Below are positions 55,923 through 64,000 of a stretch of DNA of 64,000 nt, in pieces; positions within the stretch are counted from its first letter, which is position 1, and the number at the start of each line of letters is the position of its first letter. The stretch covers positions 9,362,001 through 9,426,000 of the forward strand of contig JARWIR010000008.1 in assembly GCA_029959085.1 (NCBI GenBank). The letters are read 5' to 3'. Origin of the DNA: Nemophila menziesii (Eukaryota; Streptophyta; Magnoliopsida; Boraginales; Hydrophyllaceae). Both the position numbers and the translations under genes were made by a program. The notes under the pieces are model-generated. The model saw only the letters and a program-made list of their open reading frames with translations, had not been told where the DNA came from and ran no database searches.

Positions 55923-57674
55923 AGGAATTTACTTTCTAAAGCCTCAAAATCACAAATTTTATGATATACCTCCAAACTAAAAAAACATCCTATATACAGC
56001 CATTCTCTAATGTTCTAGTTGAATTTTTTACACTTTTACCCTTTGTTCGCCATGGGTACATAATTATAACGTTTGTCCATGCATTTCATTTTCTCTCCAT
56101 GGGTACAGACTCGCACAGTTTTTTACATCTTTTCTTTAGTTGGATCTTACATTTTATAAATTCATTAGTCAGAAGTTCGTAAGACAAGACCCATATGGTT
56201 TGTTTTTTAAGAAGTCTTTTTTAGAGGCTTAACCGATAATCAAAGTCCTAATGGGGCTGCACCCTTGTTGACCAAAGCTTAACAAATTAGTCCAACACTT
56301 CTACTGGGTCTGGCCCCAACAAGAACAAAAAAACTATTTTGGGCTGGCCCCTTCATGACAAAAAGAACATCTTCTTCAAACAAACAAAAACCATAATCGA
56401 TGGCCAAATATAAATGACTTCATGTAAAAAAAAGAAATGTCTGTCTACTGATCAAAACAATGGGAATCGATGTTAACCAAATTCATGTAAACAAACAAAA
56501 TCAAACAATCTCTGCAGAATTGATGCTTGAAAAAAATGACAATGAACAAGTGGGTGTTTTCAATTTAGTTAAAAAATGACAAAACCCCATTTCAGGATTT
56601 CAATTCACCAGGCTGGACCCATCACGAGATGGGACATAAACGGTCTAGACCCATCACGAGAAGTGCTTCAACAGTCTTGACACGTGGTGGTATTGCCGAT
56701 GGGGGTGAAGAGGTGATTTTCGGTGGTGATGGTGGTGAGTAGTGGTCAAGAACCGGGTTTCAGTGTTGATGGTGGTGAAGAGATAGGTTTCAATGGAGGT
56801 CAAGGATGGGTGTGGGTTTGATGGTGATGGGGCCTCAATGGTTTAGACCCATCAAGAGAAGGGGATTAAATGGTCTGGACCCGTGGTGGTATCGCCGATG
56901 GTGGTGAAGAGGTGATTTTCGGTGGTGATGGTGGTGAGCAGCGGTCAAGAGCCATGTTTTAGTGTTGATGGTGGTGAAGAGATGGGTTTCGATGGTGGTG
57001 AAGAGATGGGTTTCGATTGAGGTGAAGGATGGGTGTGGGTTTGATGGTGATGATGGGGTAGGGTTTCAGGAGCTTGGTGGTGATGCGAATCTTGTTGGTG
57101 GTGGTGCGGAGGTGCGATCTTGTTAGGGTTTCAGGGTGATGTTGATGGTGGGGATGTGGGTGGTCTTCAGCTTTTTGGTGGTGGTGGTGGTGGGTTATCC
57201 ACGGAATCAAATGTCAGTGGTGGGTTATCCAGACGGCGGTCTTCTTCTCCAGGAGAGCTTCGACGGCGGTCTTCTTCTCCAGCAGAGCTTCGACGGCGGA
57301 CTTCTTCTCCAGCAAAGCTTCGACGGGAGCATGGCAATGGTGGGTAGGAAAGCTTAGATAGAAAGAGAGAGGGTGAGGGTGAGGGGAATCAGAGTGGGTA
57401 ATGGGGGCTGGGGTTTCTAATGTAAATAGGAAGAGAGAGGTGGAAGGGGAGGTGGGTTGACGGTGAGGGTGCCGGTGAGTGTGAGGGAAGAGATGGGTTT
57501 CAGAATGTAATGGGGGATTTGATTTTGAGGTGGGTTCTCTTTGTAGTTAATAAGGGAAAGAGGGGGTATTTTGGGGTTTTTTCTCTATTTAGTTGGACTT
57601 GTAATTGCTGGTTGGGGTAGTGGGCTTATATTATAAATGTGAAGGGTCAACTGGCCTTATAAACTAAATGGCCC
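55923..57674. mobile_element. Mutator-like non-autonomous element, possible gene-fragment carrier
   Basis: Flanked by TTATAACTGA (55913-55922 and 57675-57684), 9-10 bp as in Mutator-like elements. The ends AGGAATTTACTTTCTAAAGCC and GGGCCATTTAGTTTATAAGGCC (right, read inward) are imperfect inverted repeats. The interior changes sharply to G-rich sequence (56630-57560) with an imperfect direct duplication (about 56650-56830 and 56850-57050) and a 30-bp triple repeat. Its minus strand looks like a plant 5' leader followed by ATG 57334. No transposase. A neighbouring tandem copy (57795-57830) supplies the empty site. Confidence 0.6.
57232..57321. repeat. Three tandem 30-bp units
   Basis: Units at 57232-57261, 57262-57291 and 57292-57321, each GACGGCGGtCTTCTTCTCCA followed by (G/C)(A/C)(A/G)GCTTC-type ends with few differences. 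Because 30 is a multiple of three all frames stay open: the plus strand gives an Arg/Ser-rich repeat, and the minus strand gives PPSKLCWRRR-type units. Neither is evidence of a real protein. Confidence 0.85.
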
Positions 57675-57890
57675 TTATAACTGACACTTGCGAGATTCGA
57701 ATCCGTCCCGAATCTAAAGAGAAACAACATACTTTACCAATTTAGCTATGATATAACTTTTAGATCTAAAATATTTATATGTACATATATTTATGCCTAA
57801 AGCGTAAATTAATTATTTTCGACACTTGTGAGATTCGAACCTGTCTCGAATCGAAATATAACAACATATTTTACCAAAAAAAGATGAATT
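57675..57890 (-). repeat. Two tandem units with tRNA-like A and B boxes
   Basis: The minus strand of unit 1 (57755-57685) reads TAGCTAAATTGG, close to a pol III A box, and GGATTCGAATCTC, close to a B box, about 40 nt apart. Unit 2 (57885-57822) keeps GGTTCGAATCTC but has a ruined A box. Acceptor and T stems do not pair well, so these are tRNA-derived remnants rather than genes. Confidence 0.4.
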
Positions 57891-59929
57891 CTTAATTTAA
57901 AATTAAGATTCACGTTCTACTGTATTTTTTTCGTTCCCCGAAGCGAATGAAATTGGATAACCTGAAGTGAATGCAACATGTTTTATATTTAATGGAAATT
58001 GACTGGGTGTTGGCAATAAGCGAGTGGCTTAAACATTTTATTGCCTATCTATAACCATTTCCGGAAGTATATGAATATGTATTTCGCGAAGAAAATTTAT
58101 TTATGGAAGAAAATGCAACTTTTCCAATATATAAGAGTAAGGAACGAAAATTAATTTTACCATGAAAAAAAAGGAGTTGCGCTGGTGAATTTTTCAAATA
58201 GAATAATCAAGTTTTATTAAATTCATTTATAATTATAAGATAATATATTGATAATCTTTCATAACTCGATTTGGTATTGTAATCTCATAATATATATTAT
58301 TTTAACTAAATTATATTCGATGAAGTGAATAAACGATTTTTAATTTATATAAAAATCATTTCCTGAAATGAAACTATATTCCTTGAAGAAAATGAAATAT
58401 TTTTCATATGTTTAGAATTGAAATTCTGGTGACTTGGACTCCAGAAGAGGATAAGGTCGTGGAAAGAATAATTAGTGGTCTCAAAGTAGTCTGAATACTA
58501 CTAGAAAAAATAACTATAACCACTAGAAGTGGAAAAATATTGGTAAAGGCACTAAAAAAATCTATCACAAAATGATGATACCCGCAAGAAAAAAAATATA
58601 TGGTTTATCTCTACTGAGTAGATATGGAATCAAAGAAAAATATATCGATAACTTATTTGATGCCAAAATAAAAATCTTGAATACCCGATTAGAAATGGGA
58701 GCGGAAATAATTTAATAAATATAATTTTTGAAGTTTAAGTATGAGAAAAATTTGTACTATTCAATTATGTATATGTACTAGAATCGTATATATTTTTCTA
58801 GATGGCACGTATAACTAGTAGTCCACGTGCAATATCTTCCATAAAATACGTTCTTTGCATTTGCTTATCCATTAAAATTTTATGGTATAGATTTTAAAAT
58901 GGATAAAGTATTACGGATGAATACGTGTTGGAGAATTTTGTCTCAAACTTTTTAAGCCACAATTATTTTCTTGGAGTAATAATATCATGAGTAAAGGTTT
59001 TTTCAAAATATTATGGATTAGAATTATATTTTCTTGTAAGTGAGAAAAAATGGATTGTTAATTTTAAAATCAGGATTCACGTTCAACTGGTTAAGTTTCA
59101 TTTTCCTGAAGTGAATATAACAACTTTTTTATATCTATAAAAATGATTTGATGGTCACAAAAATTGAATGAATTAAATATAACATTTCCTAACTAAAATT
59201 ATTACCTAAAGTGAATAAAATTGTGTTTCCTGAAAAAAATACATCTTCCAATTTGTTTGGAATTGACGATGTGATGATCCAAACTTTAGTCGAGATTGAG
59301 GTTATTAAATAATCAACTCTTAATTCATTAGTAGTATGAGTACTACAAAGAATAAATTTCTTACCACCAGAAGTGGAATAATAAGAAATTTCACAAAAGG
59401 GAAAATCACAAAAAATAACAAGTTATCACGAAATTTAACGATAGATACTATCGATATAGTGGAACTATATATTGGTCGCATACATGTCGTATGTTAAACC
59501 ATTTGGTCGATCTAATTAAAAGTTTTGGATGCCCAGAAGTTATGTTACCTTGGGTACAAAAATAAAATAAACCGACAGTTTATGTTTTTAAGCAAATCTC
59601 AAATAAATTTTCTAAAGTTAAGAATATTCGCTGAAATGAATGTTTTGTATAAACCATATGTATCAATAAAAATATATATCATTACATTATTTCCTGAAAG
59701 TCGCACCAGAATTGTGTATTAGAAATGTTTCCTGCTATTTTATTCGGAGTTGTATTATATACATATTCGAGCAGTTGAGACGTACATTGTACAAAAACAA
59801 TGATATCAAGATCCAAAGAATTTTGTATGTATGACATGATCGACTTGGTCCCCTAGTGACAATAGTACTATCTCGAATAATAGAGAACGGACTTGGTCTC
59901 TACCTAAAAGTGTTATTAAAATAACCACC
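57891..59929. other. Degenerate repeat sequence without genes
   Basis: AT-rich, with recurring words such as CCTGAAGTGAAT and TTCCTGAAA. Two diverged copies of one block are visible: GTCTGAATACTACTAG...ACCACTAGAAGTGG near 58478-58531 and GTATGAGTACTACAAAG...ACCACCAGAAGTGG near 59333-59377. No frame over 65 codons is convincing. Probably remains of an old retroelement. Confidence 0.35.
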
Positions 59930-60004
59930 AGTTGTACAAAAGAAATGGTTTCCCGAAAAGAAAAGTAATGAAAATAAAAACGAGATTAAGTGTAAACAAA
60001 CTCT

Positions 60005-60127
60005 TACACGGAAAAAACGAAATAACAATTACACGGAAATTGAAATAACGTTTACACGGAAATTGAAATAACAATACACGGAAATTCCAATAACAATACA
60101 CGGAAAACGGAAATACACTTACACGAT
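60005..60127 (-). repeat. Tandem 22-25-bp repeats in the copia LTR leader
   Basis: Five units plus a partial of TTACACGGAAATTGAAATAAC (plus text), with small variations, between about 150 and 270 nt downstream of the predicted transcription start. Confidence 0.85.
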
Positions 60128-60298
60128 TAAGGAAAACGAAGTCACCGTCAAACTATGGTTGTTAAAAAGATATTCCGGAGTGACCGGTATCTCTAACAGA
60201 ACCAAAACTACGTTTAGGAAAATATAGAGAGTAGGTGGTGAGGCAGAGAGTGTTTCCTTGGTGTATTTTCGTAGTCTGCTAAGAGTGTAGAGAGTGCT

Positions 60299-60307
60299 CT
60301 TTATATA
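60299..60307 (-). promoter_or_regulatory. TATA box of the copia LTR
   Basis: TATATAAAG on the minus strand inside the LTR, preceded by GAGTGGGG-type pyrimidine/purine sequence and followed by CACTCTCTACACTC. Position fits a U3/R border. Confidence 0.6.
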
Positions 60308-61111
60308 GGGGAGTGGAAAGGAGGACCCAAGCCTTTCAGAAACGTCCTCATTAAAGCCCATGATTTCCTCCCGAAATTGGCTTAATTGGGTTGACGTTTT
60401 TGAGTCTTGTAACCCCCACGTTTTATTTGATTTGATTTTCTGTAACAGCTTAGTTGACCCACGTGTTTGACTTGACTAAGTAACAGCTGGGATATTCTTT
60501 CACCTTAACGTGTGCGAGATTCGTGGAGCTTTGTCTCTACGTTTAAGTTGAGTAGTCAACCCTCCACACTATAAGAGCTGGTACAAAATCCATTTCATTT
60601 TTCATTTTTTGACTCCCCAAACTCCCCACGACCCACGACCCACGCCTCACGCCGTCGCCGGTGCCGGGCCGGGTCGGGTGGGTGGGTGGTGGTGGTGGTG
60701 CGCGCGTGTGGGTTATCCCATTGCTTTGCTATGTGCATGGTTGTTGGCCATTTGGACATTGTTAATATTACTCTATATAAAAGAAGCAAACAAACCTCTT
60801 CTCCCACCGATGTGGGATAACATTAAAAAGGTCCAAAATGTATTCTTGCTAACTTTCAAGTTTTCCAACAATCCCCCACACACTTGAATGTTAACAAAAG
60901 GTTTGGAGAGAAGGTTCCAAAATAAGAATGGGTGAATTGTACTTAAGTGTCAATATCTTGCGATTTGAATTGACACGTAGTGAAGTGAGGCAACCACCGA
61001 ATTCTGTTTAAGTGAACTTACTCTTGAACTTTAACGGTTATCGATCGAGACCCTCACATCACATACTCTACCCGATTCAAGGTCATGGTTCCCTCTAACA
61101 TTACCTTTTGG

Positions 61112-61366
61112 TTCATCAAGTCCTTCTCTAAGTACCACCCTTTAGGGCTATGAACTTGGTGGTTTTATTCATTTGAGAGTGGTGTAAGGACGTCTCCTCA
61201 ACACTCTACCATGAATATTTGGGTTTCAAAGTTACCCTCGAATTCATCAAGTCCTTCTCAAGAGGACCACCATAAAGGCTATGAATTCGAATGTGAGTTT
61301 CAACACTCGGTACGCCTTTTTCATCAAGTCCTTCTCAAAAAGGACCACCACAAGTGGCTATGAACA
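61112..61366 (-). repeat. Three dispersed direct repeats in the copia 3' untranslated region
   Basis: Units at 61112-61155, 61243-61286 and 61320-61366, each (plus text) TTCATCAAGTCCTTCTC, then A-rich bases, GACCACC, and GGCTATGAA. On the minus strand each can form a small hairpin (GTCCTT...AAGGAC; perfect in the copy at 61320-61366). They lie between the pol stop and the PPT. Confidence 0.75.
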
Positions 61367-61401
61367 AGACGATTTGGGTTTGAGCCTTAGGGATGAGGAA
61401 A

Positions 61402-64000
61402 TCACATTGACTCATTAGTCACATGTTCCCACATAATGGGTTTTAGACCCATCCCCCTCGACGTCTCCAGGACTAGTCTCCTGGTCAAGCCTTTGGTGAA
61501 CGGATCAGCTAGATTCTCCTCTGATCGTACAAATTCCAAGGCTATCACACCATTTTTCAGTAATTGTCTTACTGACCCATGTCTGATGCGAATATGTCTC
61601 TTCTTACCATTATAGGCGCTATTATGAGCGACTCCAATGGCTGCTTGTGAATCACAGTGTATACATACAGGTGTGGAACTTCCTTCCCAGAGTGGCACAT
61701 CCGATAAGAGACTTCTCAACCACTCAGCTTCTTGCCCAGCTAACTCTAGTGCTATGAACTCAGACTCCATGGTGGAGCGTGCTATACAAGTCTGTTTGGA
61801 AGACTTCCACGATACAGCACCTCCCCCTAAGGAGAACACATAACTACTGGTGGAGTTTACTTTGTCATTGTCAGAGATCCAGTTTGCATCACAAAAACCC
61901 TCAAGGACTGCAGGGAATTTGTTATAGTGCAAGCCTAGATCGATGGTACCCCTCAAGTATTTCAATAGACGGTGAAGTGCAACCCAGTGGTCACTACTCG
62001 GGTTATGAGTATAGCGACTAAGTCTGCTCACGGCATAGGCAATATCAAGTCGAGTGTAGTTCATTAAGAACATTACACTTCCTATGATTTTAGCATATTC
62101 ATTTTGGGATACAGCATCCCCAACATGTTTAGATAAGTTAATGCTAGAATCATAAGGAGTATTTACAGGTGTTACTTCAAAGGAATTGAACTTCTTCAGC
62201 ATCCTTTCTACGTAATGAGACTGATTCAGGGTAATACCATTACTGCTTCTAATGATTTTTACCCCAAGTATCACATCAGCTTCTCCCATGTCTTTCATGT
62301 CGAATATGGAAGACAAGAAACGTTTAGTCTCATTTATAATATGAATAGTAGTACCAAAGATGAGCATGTCATCTACATAAAGGCAGATGATAACACACTC
62401 TGAATTTGTTACCTTGGAGTAAACACATGAATCAGAAGTGTTAGCTATAAACCCATATGAAATGAGAGTACTATCTAGTTTTTCATACCAATTTTTCGGT
62501 GCCTGTTTCAAACCAAACAAGGATTTTTTCAACTTACACACCTTGTCCCCTTGACCAGGGACCACACACCCTTCAGGTTGAGCCATGTAGATCTCTTCAT
62601 CTAGATCTCCGTTCAAGAACGCGGTTTTGACATCCATTTGATGTATTACAAGTTCGTGAATGACGACTAATGCAATAAGGGTTCTTATCGTGGCAATTTT
62701 GGTCACTGGGGAATAGGTGTCAAAGTAATCTTGACCTTTCTTTTGGGTGAAGCCCTTAATAACAAGTCTGGCTTTGAATTTTTCTATTGAGCCATCGGGT
62801 CTCAATTTTTTCTTAAAAATCCATTTGCTACTAATCGCTTTGCTACCCCTAGGTAAGTTGGTTAATTCCCATGTATTGTTACTTTTGATTGACTCAAGTT
62901 CACTGTTAATAGCCTCTTTCCAAAAACTAGCATCTATAGATTTTAAAGCATCATCATAAGTTTTTGGGTCATCCTCCATGAGGAAACAATTGACTACATG
63001 TTCGTCTAATAGATCGATGTGAGAACCTTCTGTTATAAAGGCTGTTATAAAGTCAGGGCCGAAGCTAGACTCGATCCTGCGCCTCTTACTTCTCCTAGGT
63101 TCTTCCTCGGGAATACTACTAGGCTCCATGGAAGTGGAGGGGTTAGGAAAAACATCACAAAGAGGTACCACATCATTAGTAGATAAATTATCAACAGGTA
63201 AAGAAGTATTGACAGTATTTAAATCTTTCAAAGGAAAAACATGTTCAAAGAATTCAGCGTCTCTAGATTCACAAATAGAGTTATCTTCTAATGACAAGAA
63301 TCTGTATGCCGCACTATTTTGAGCGTATCCTATGAAAATTGAGTCAATGGTTTTGGGACCAACGGCGACTGTTTTAAAATCAGGTAGTTTGACTTTGGCT
63401 AGACACCCCCACACTTTTAAAAATTTCAGGTTTGGTGGAAAACCCTTCCACATTTCATACGGGGTCTTTTCTAGGGATTTATGTGGTACCCTATTAAGTA
63501 CATAACAGGCTGACAAGACAGCTTCCCCCCACATGTTGTTTGGTAAACCTGAACTTATTAACATGGCATTCATAGTCTCTTTAAGGGACCTATTCTTTCT
63601 TTCTGCTATGCCGTTTTGTTGGGGTGTATAAGGGGCACTAAGTTCGTGGATAATCCCATTTGTTTTACAAAACTCTTTAAGGGAATTAGAACTGTACTCG
63701 CCTCCTCTATCGGACCTAAGTCGTTTGATTTTACAGTCTAGTTGGTTTTCAACTTCGGCTTTATATTTTAAAAACGCATTTTCCGCCTCATCTTTAGTTT
63801 TAAGAAGATACACTTTAGTAAACCTAGAGTAGTCATCTACGAAGGTTATGTAATAAAGTTTTCCACCTCTACTAGCGGAGTTTTTAAAATCAGCTAAGTC
63901 CGAATGAACTAATTCAAGTAGTTTAGTTTGTCTCGTGGTAACGGGTTTAAAAGGTTTTTTCGCAAGTTTGGACTCTACACATATTTGACATTTTTCAAAG
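61402..64000 (-). CDS. pol: Copia pol: integrase, reverse transcriptase, RNase H (5' partial)
   Basis: Open for 865 codons from 63999 to the stop at 61402, with no break; the start lies outside the window. Order: integrase zinc CQIC at the very edge, catalytic Asp in HSDLADF, Asp in SDRGGEY and Glu in GIAERKNR. Then WGCLAKV, a linker with RRSKRRR, RT with [56 protein letters not shown] and the YVDD box (YVDDMLIFG). RNase H has [17 protein letters not shown] and HCDSQAAI, and the C-terminus is [10 protein letters not shown]. All catalytic residues I can check are present. This polyprotein segment makes and inserts the DNA copy. Expression from its LTR is plausible. Confidence 0.93.
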   Translation of the reverse strand, partial: FEKCQICVESKLAKKPFKPVTTRQTKLLELVHSDLADFKNSASRGGKLYYITFVDDYSRFTKVYLLKTKDEAENAFLKYKAEVENQLDCKIKRLRSDRGGEYSSNSLKEFCKTNGIIHELSAPYTPQQNGIAERKNRSLKETMNAMLISSGLPNNMWGEAVLSACYVLNRVPHKSLEKTPYEMWKGFPPNLKFLKVWGCLAKVKLPDFKTVAVGPKTIDSIFIGYAQNSAAYRFLSLEDNSICESRDAEFFEHVFPLKDLNTVNTSLPVDNLSTNDVVPLCDVFPNPSTSMEPSSIPEEEPRRSKRRRIESSFGPDFITAFITEGSHIDLLDEHVVNCFLMEDDPKTYDDALKSIDASFWKEAINSELESIKSNNTWELTNLPRGSKAISSKWIFKKKLRPDGSIEKFKARLVIKGFTQKKGQDYFDTYSPVTKIATIRTLIALVVIHELVIHQMDVKTAFLNGDLDEEIYMAQPEGCVVPGQGDKVCKLKKSLFGLKQAPKNWYEKLDSTLISYGFIANTSDSCVYSKVTNSECVIICLYVDDMLIFGTTIHIINETKRFLSSIFDMKDMGEADVILGVKIIRSSNGITLNQSHYVERMLKKFNSFEVTPVNTPYDSSINLSKHVGDAVSQNEYAKIIGSVMFLMNYTRLDIAYAVSRLSRYTHNPSSDHWVALHRLLKYLRGTIDLGLHYNKFPAVLEGFCDANWISDNDKVNSTSSYVFSLGGGAVSWKSSKQTCIARSTMESEFIALELAGQEAEWLRSLLSDVPLWEGSSTPVCIHCDSQAAIGVAHNSAYNGKKRHIRIRHGSVRQLLKNGVIALEFVRSEENLADPFTKGLTRRLVLETSRGMGLKPIMWEHVTNESM

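Larger units (their letters stand above)
59930..60870 (-). repeat. Copia 3' LTR (left boundary approximate)
   Basis: On the minus strand it starts TGTTGGAAAACTTG at 60870, directly after the PPT GTGTGTGGGGGATT (60884-60871). U3 holds TCCCAC-ATCG-GTGGGA (60817-60802), a perfect 6-bp inverted repeat common in plant copia LTRs. A TATATAAAG box is at 60307-60299, so transcription should start near 60275. The end of the LTR is not fixed because its partner is outside the window. Confidence 0.7.
59930..64000 (-). mobile_element. Ty1/copia element, 3' part
   Basis: Read on the minus strand from the right edge: an open pol frame (to 61402), a 3' untranslated region with three repeats, a PPT, and the 3' LTR from 60870 leftward. 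The 5' LTR and gag lie beyond 64000. The uninterrupted pol makes this the least damaged element in the window. Domain order integrase-RT-RNase H defines the copia superfamily. Confidence 0.9.

Noticed and set aside
57120..57357. SR-like Arg/Ser repeat protein
   Set aside because: Produced by a 30-bp tandem repeat and G-rich duplication inside a Mutator-like element; no start context or conservation supports it.
57685..57755. Functional tRNA gene
   Set aside because: Box-like words are present, but the acceptor and T stems do not pair and no anticodon arm is formed.
59400..59930. 5' end of the copia LTR or a second LTR
   Set aside because: No TG/CA border with matching target duplication could be fixed; the partner LTR is outside the window.
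61637..63322. Several plus-strand frames of 60-80 codons
   Set aside because: Antisense to the intact copia pol frame.

Overview
This window looks like plant nuclear DNA, probably from a dicot: it is AT-rich, carries several plant transposon families, and holds no convincing intact host gene. It has no operons, bacterial signals or CRISPR arrays. The evidence for a plant is tRNA-Asp-like primer sites of the Athila type, plant-type LINE ORF1 and ORF2 domains, Stowaway, hAT and Mutator-type short elements, and TATAAATA promoters in LTRs. I cannot name the species.

Layout. (1) 1-30.6 kb is a nest of three related Ty3/gypsy Athila-lineage elements. Element A (minus strand, oldest) runs from a partial 3' LTR at the left edge (1-288) to a truncated 5' LTR at 29525-30618. 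Element B (792-13637, minus, complete with two LTRs but defective) sits in A's 3' noncoding region. Element C (20445-28555, plus) sits in A's gag, has a perfect 5-bp target duplication and two 1495-bp LTRs about 2% different by eye, and is a non-autonomous deletion derivative. B's integrase end is itself split by a 711-bp hAT-type MITE (5509-6219). (2) 30.6-36.2 kb holds retroelement debris, a Stowaway MITE, one small membrane-type ORF and a broken gene with three internal repeats. (3) 36.2-43.8 kb is an L1-type LINE on the minus strand with poly(A) and a 12-bp target duplication. (4) 44-46.4 kb holds short DNA transposons and two RNase H-like fragments. (5) 46.4-54.5 kb holds two decayed Athila-type elements (D and E). 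(6) 54.5-59.9 kb holds a GC-rich MITE, a Mutator-like element and degenerate repeat sequence. (7) 59.9-64 kb is the 3' part of a Ty1/copia element (minus) whose pol frame is open to the right edge.

The most interesting signal is in the Athila-type elements, outside gag-pol. Immediately before the 3' polypurine tract (PPT), all four elements whose 3' end is visible (A, B, C, E) can form an 8-bp stem with a 3-nt loop. The stem sequence differs between B and C with both arms changed, which is covariation. A second hairpin followed by a near copy of the PPT lies about 1.4 kb upstream in A, B and C, and a third G-rich tract lies between them. Upstream of that, A, B and C share a module in the same order: the end of pol, a GC-rich palindromic block, a TATA box, an A/C-rich leader and a small ORF. 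This suggests internally initiated transcription of a third ORF and several RNA- or plus-strand-priming structures. The ORF of A and B is not env-like in sequence; C carries a different one.
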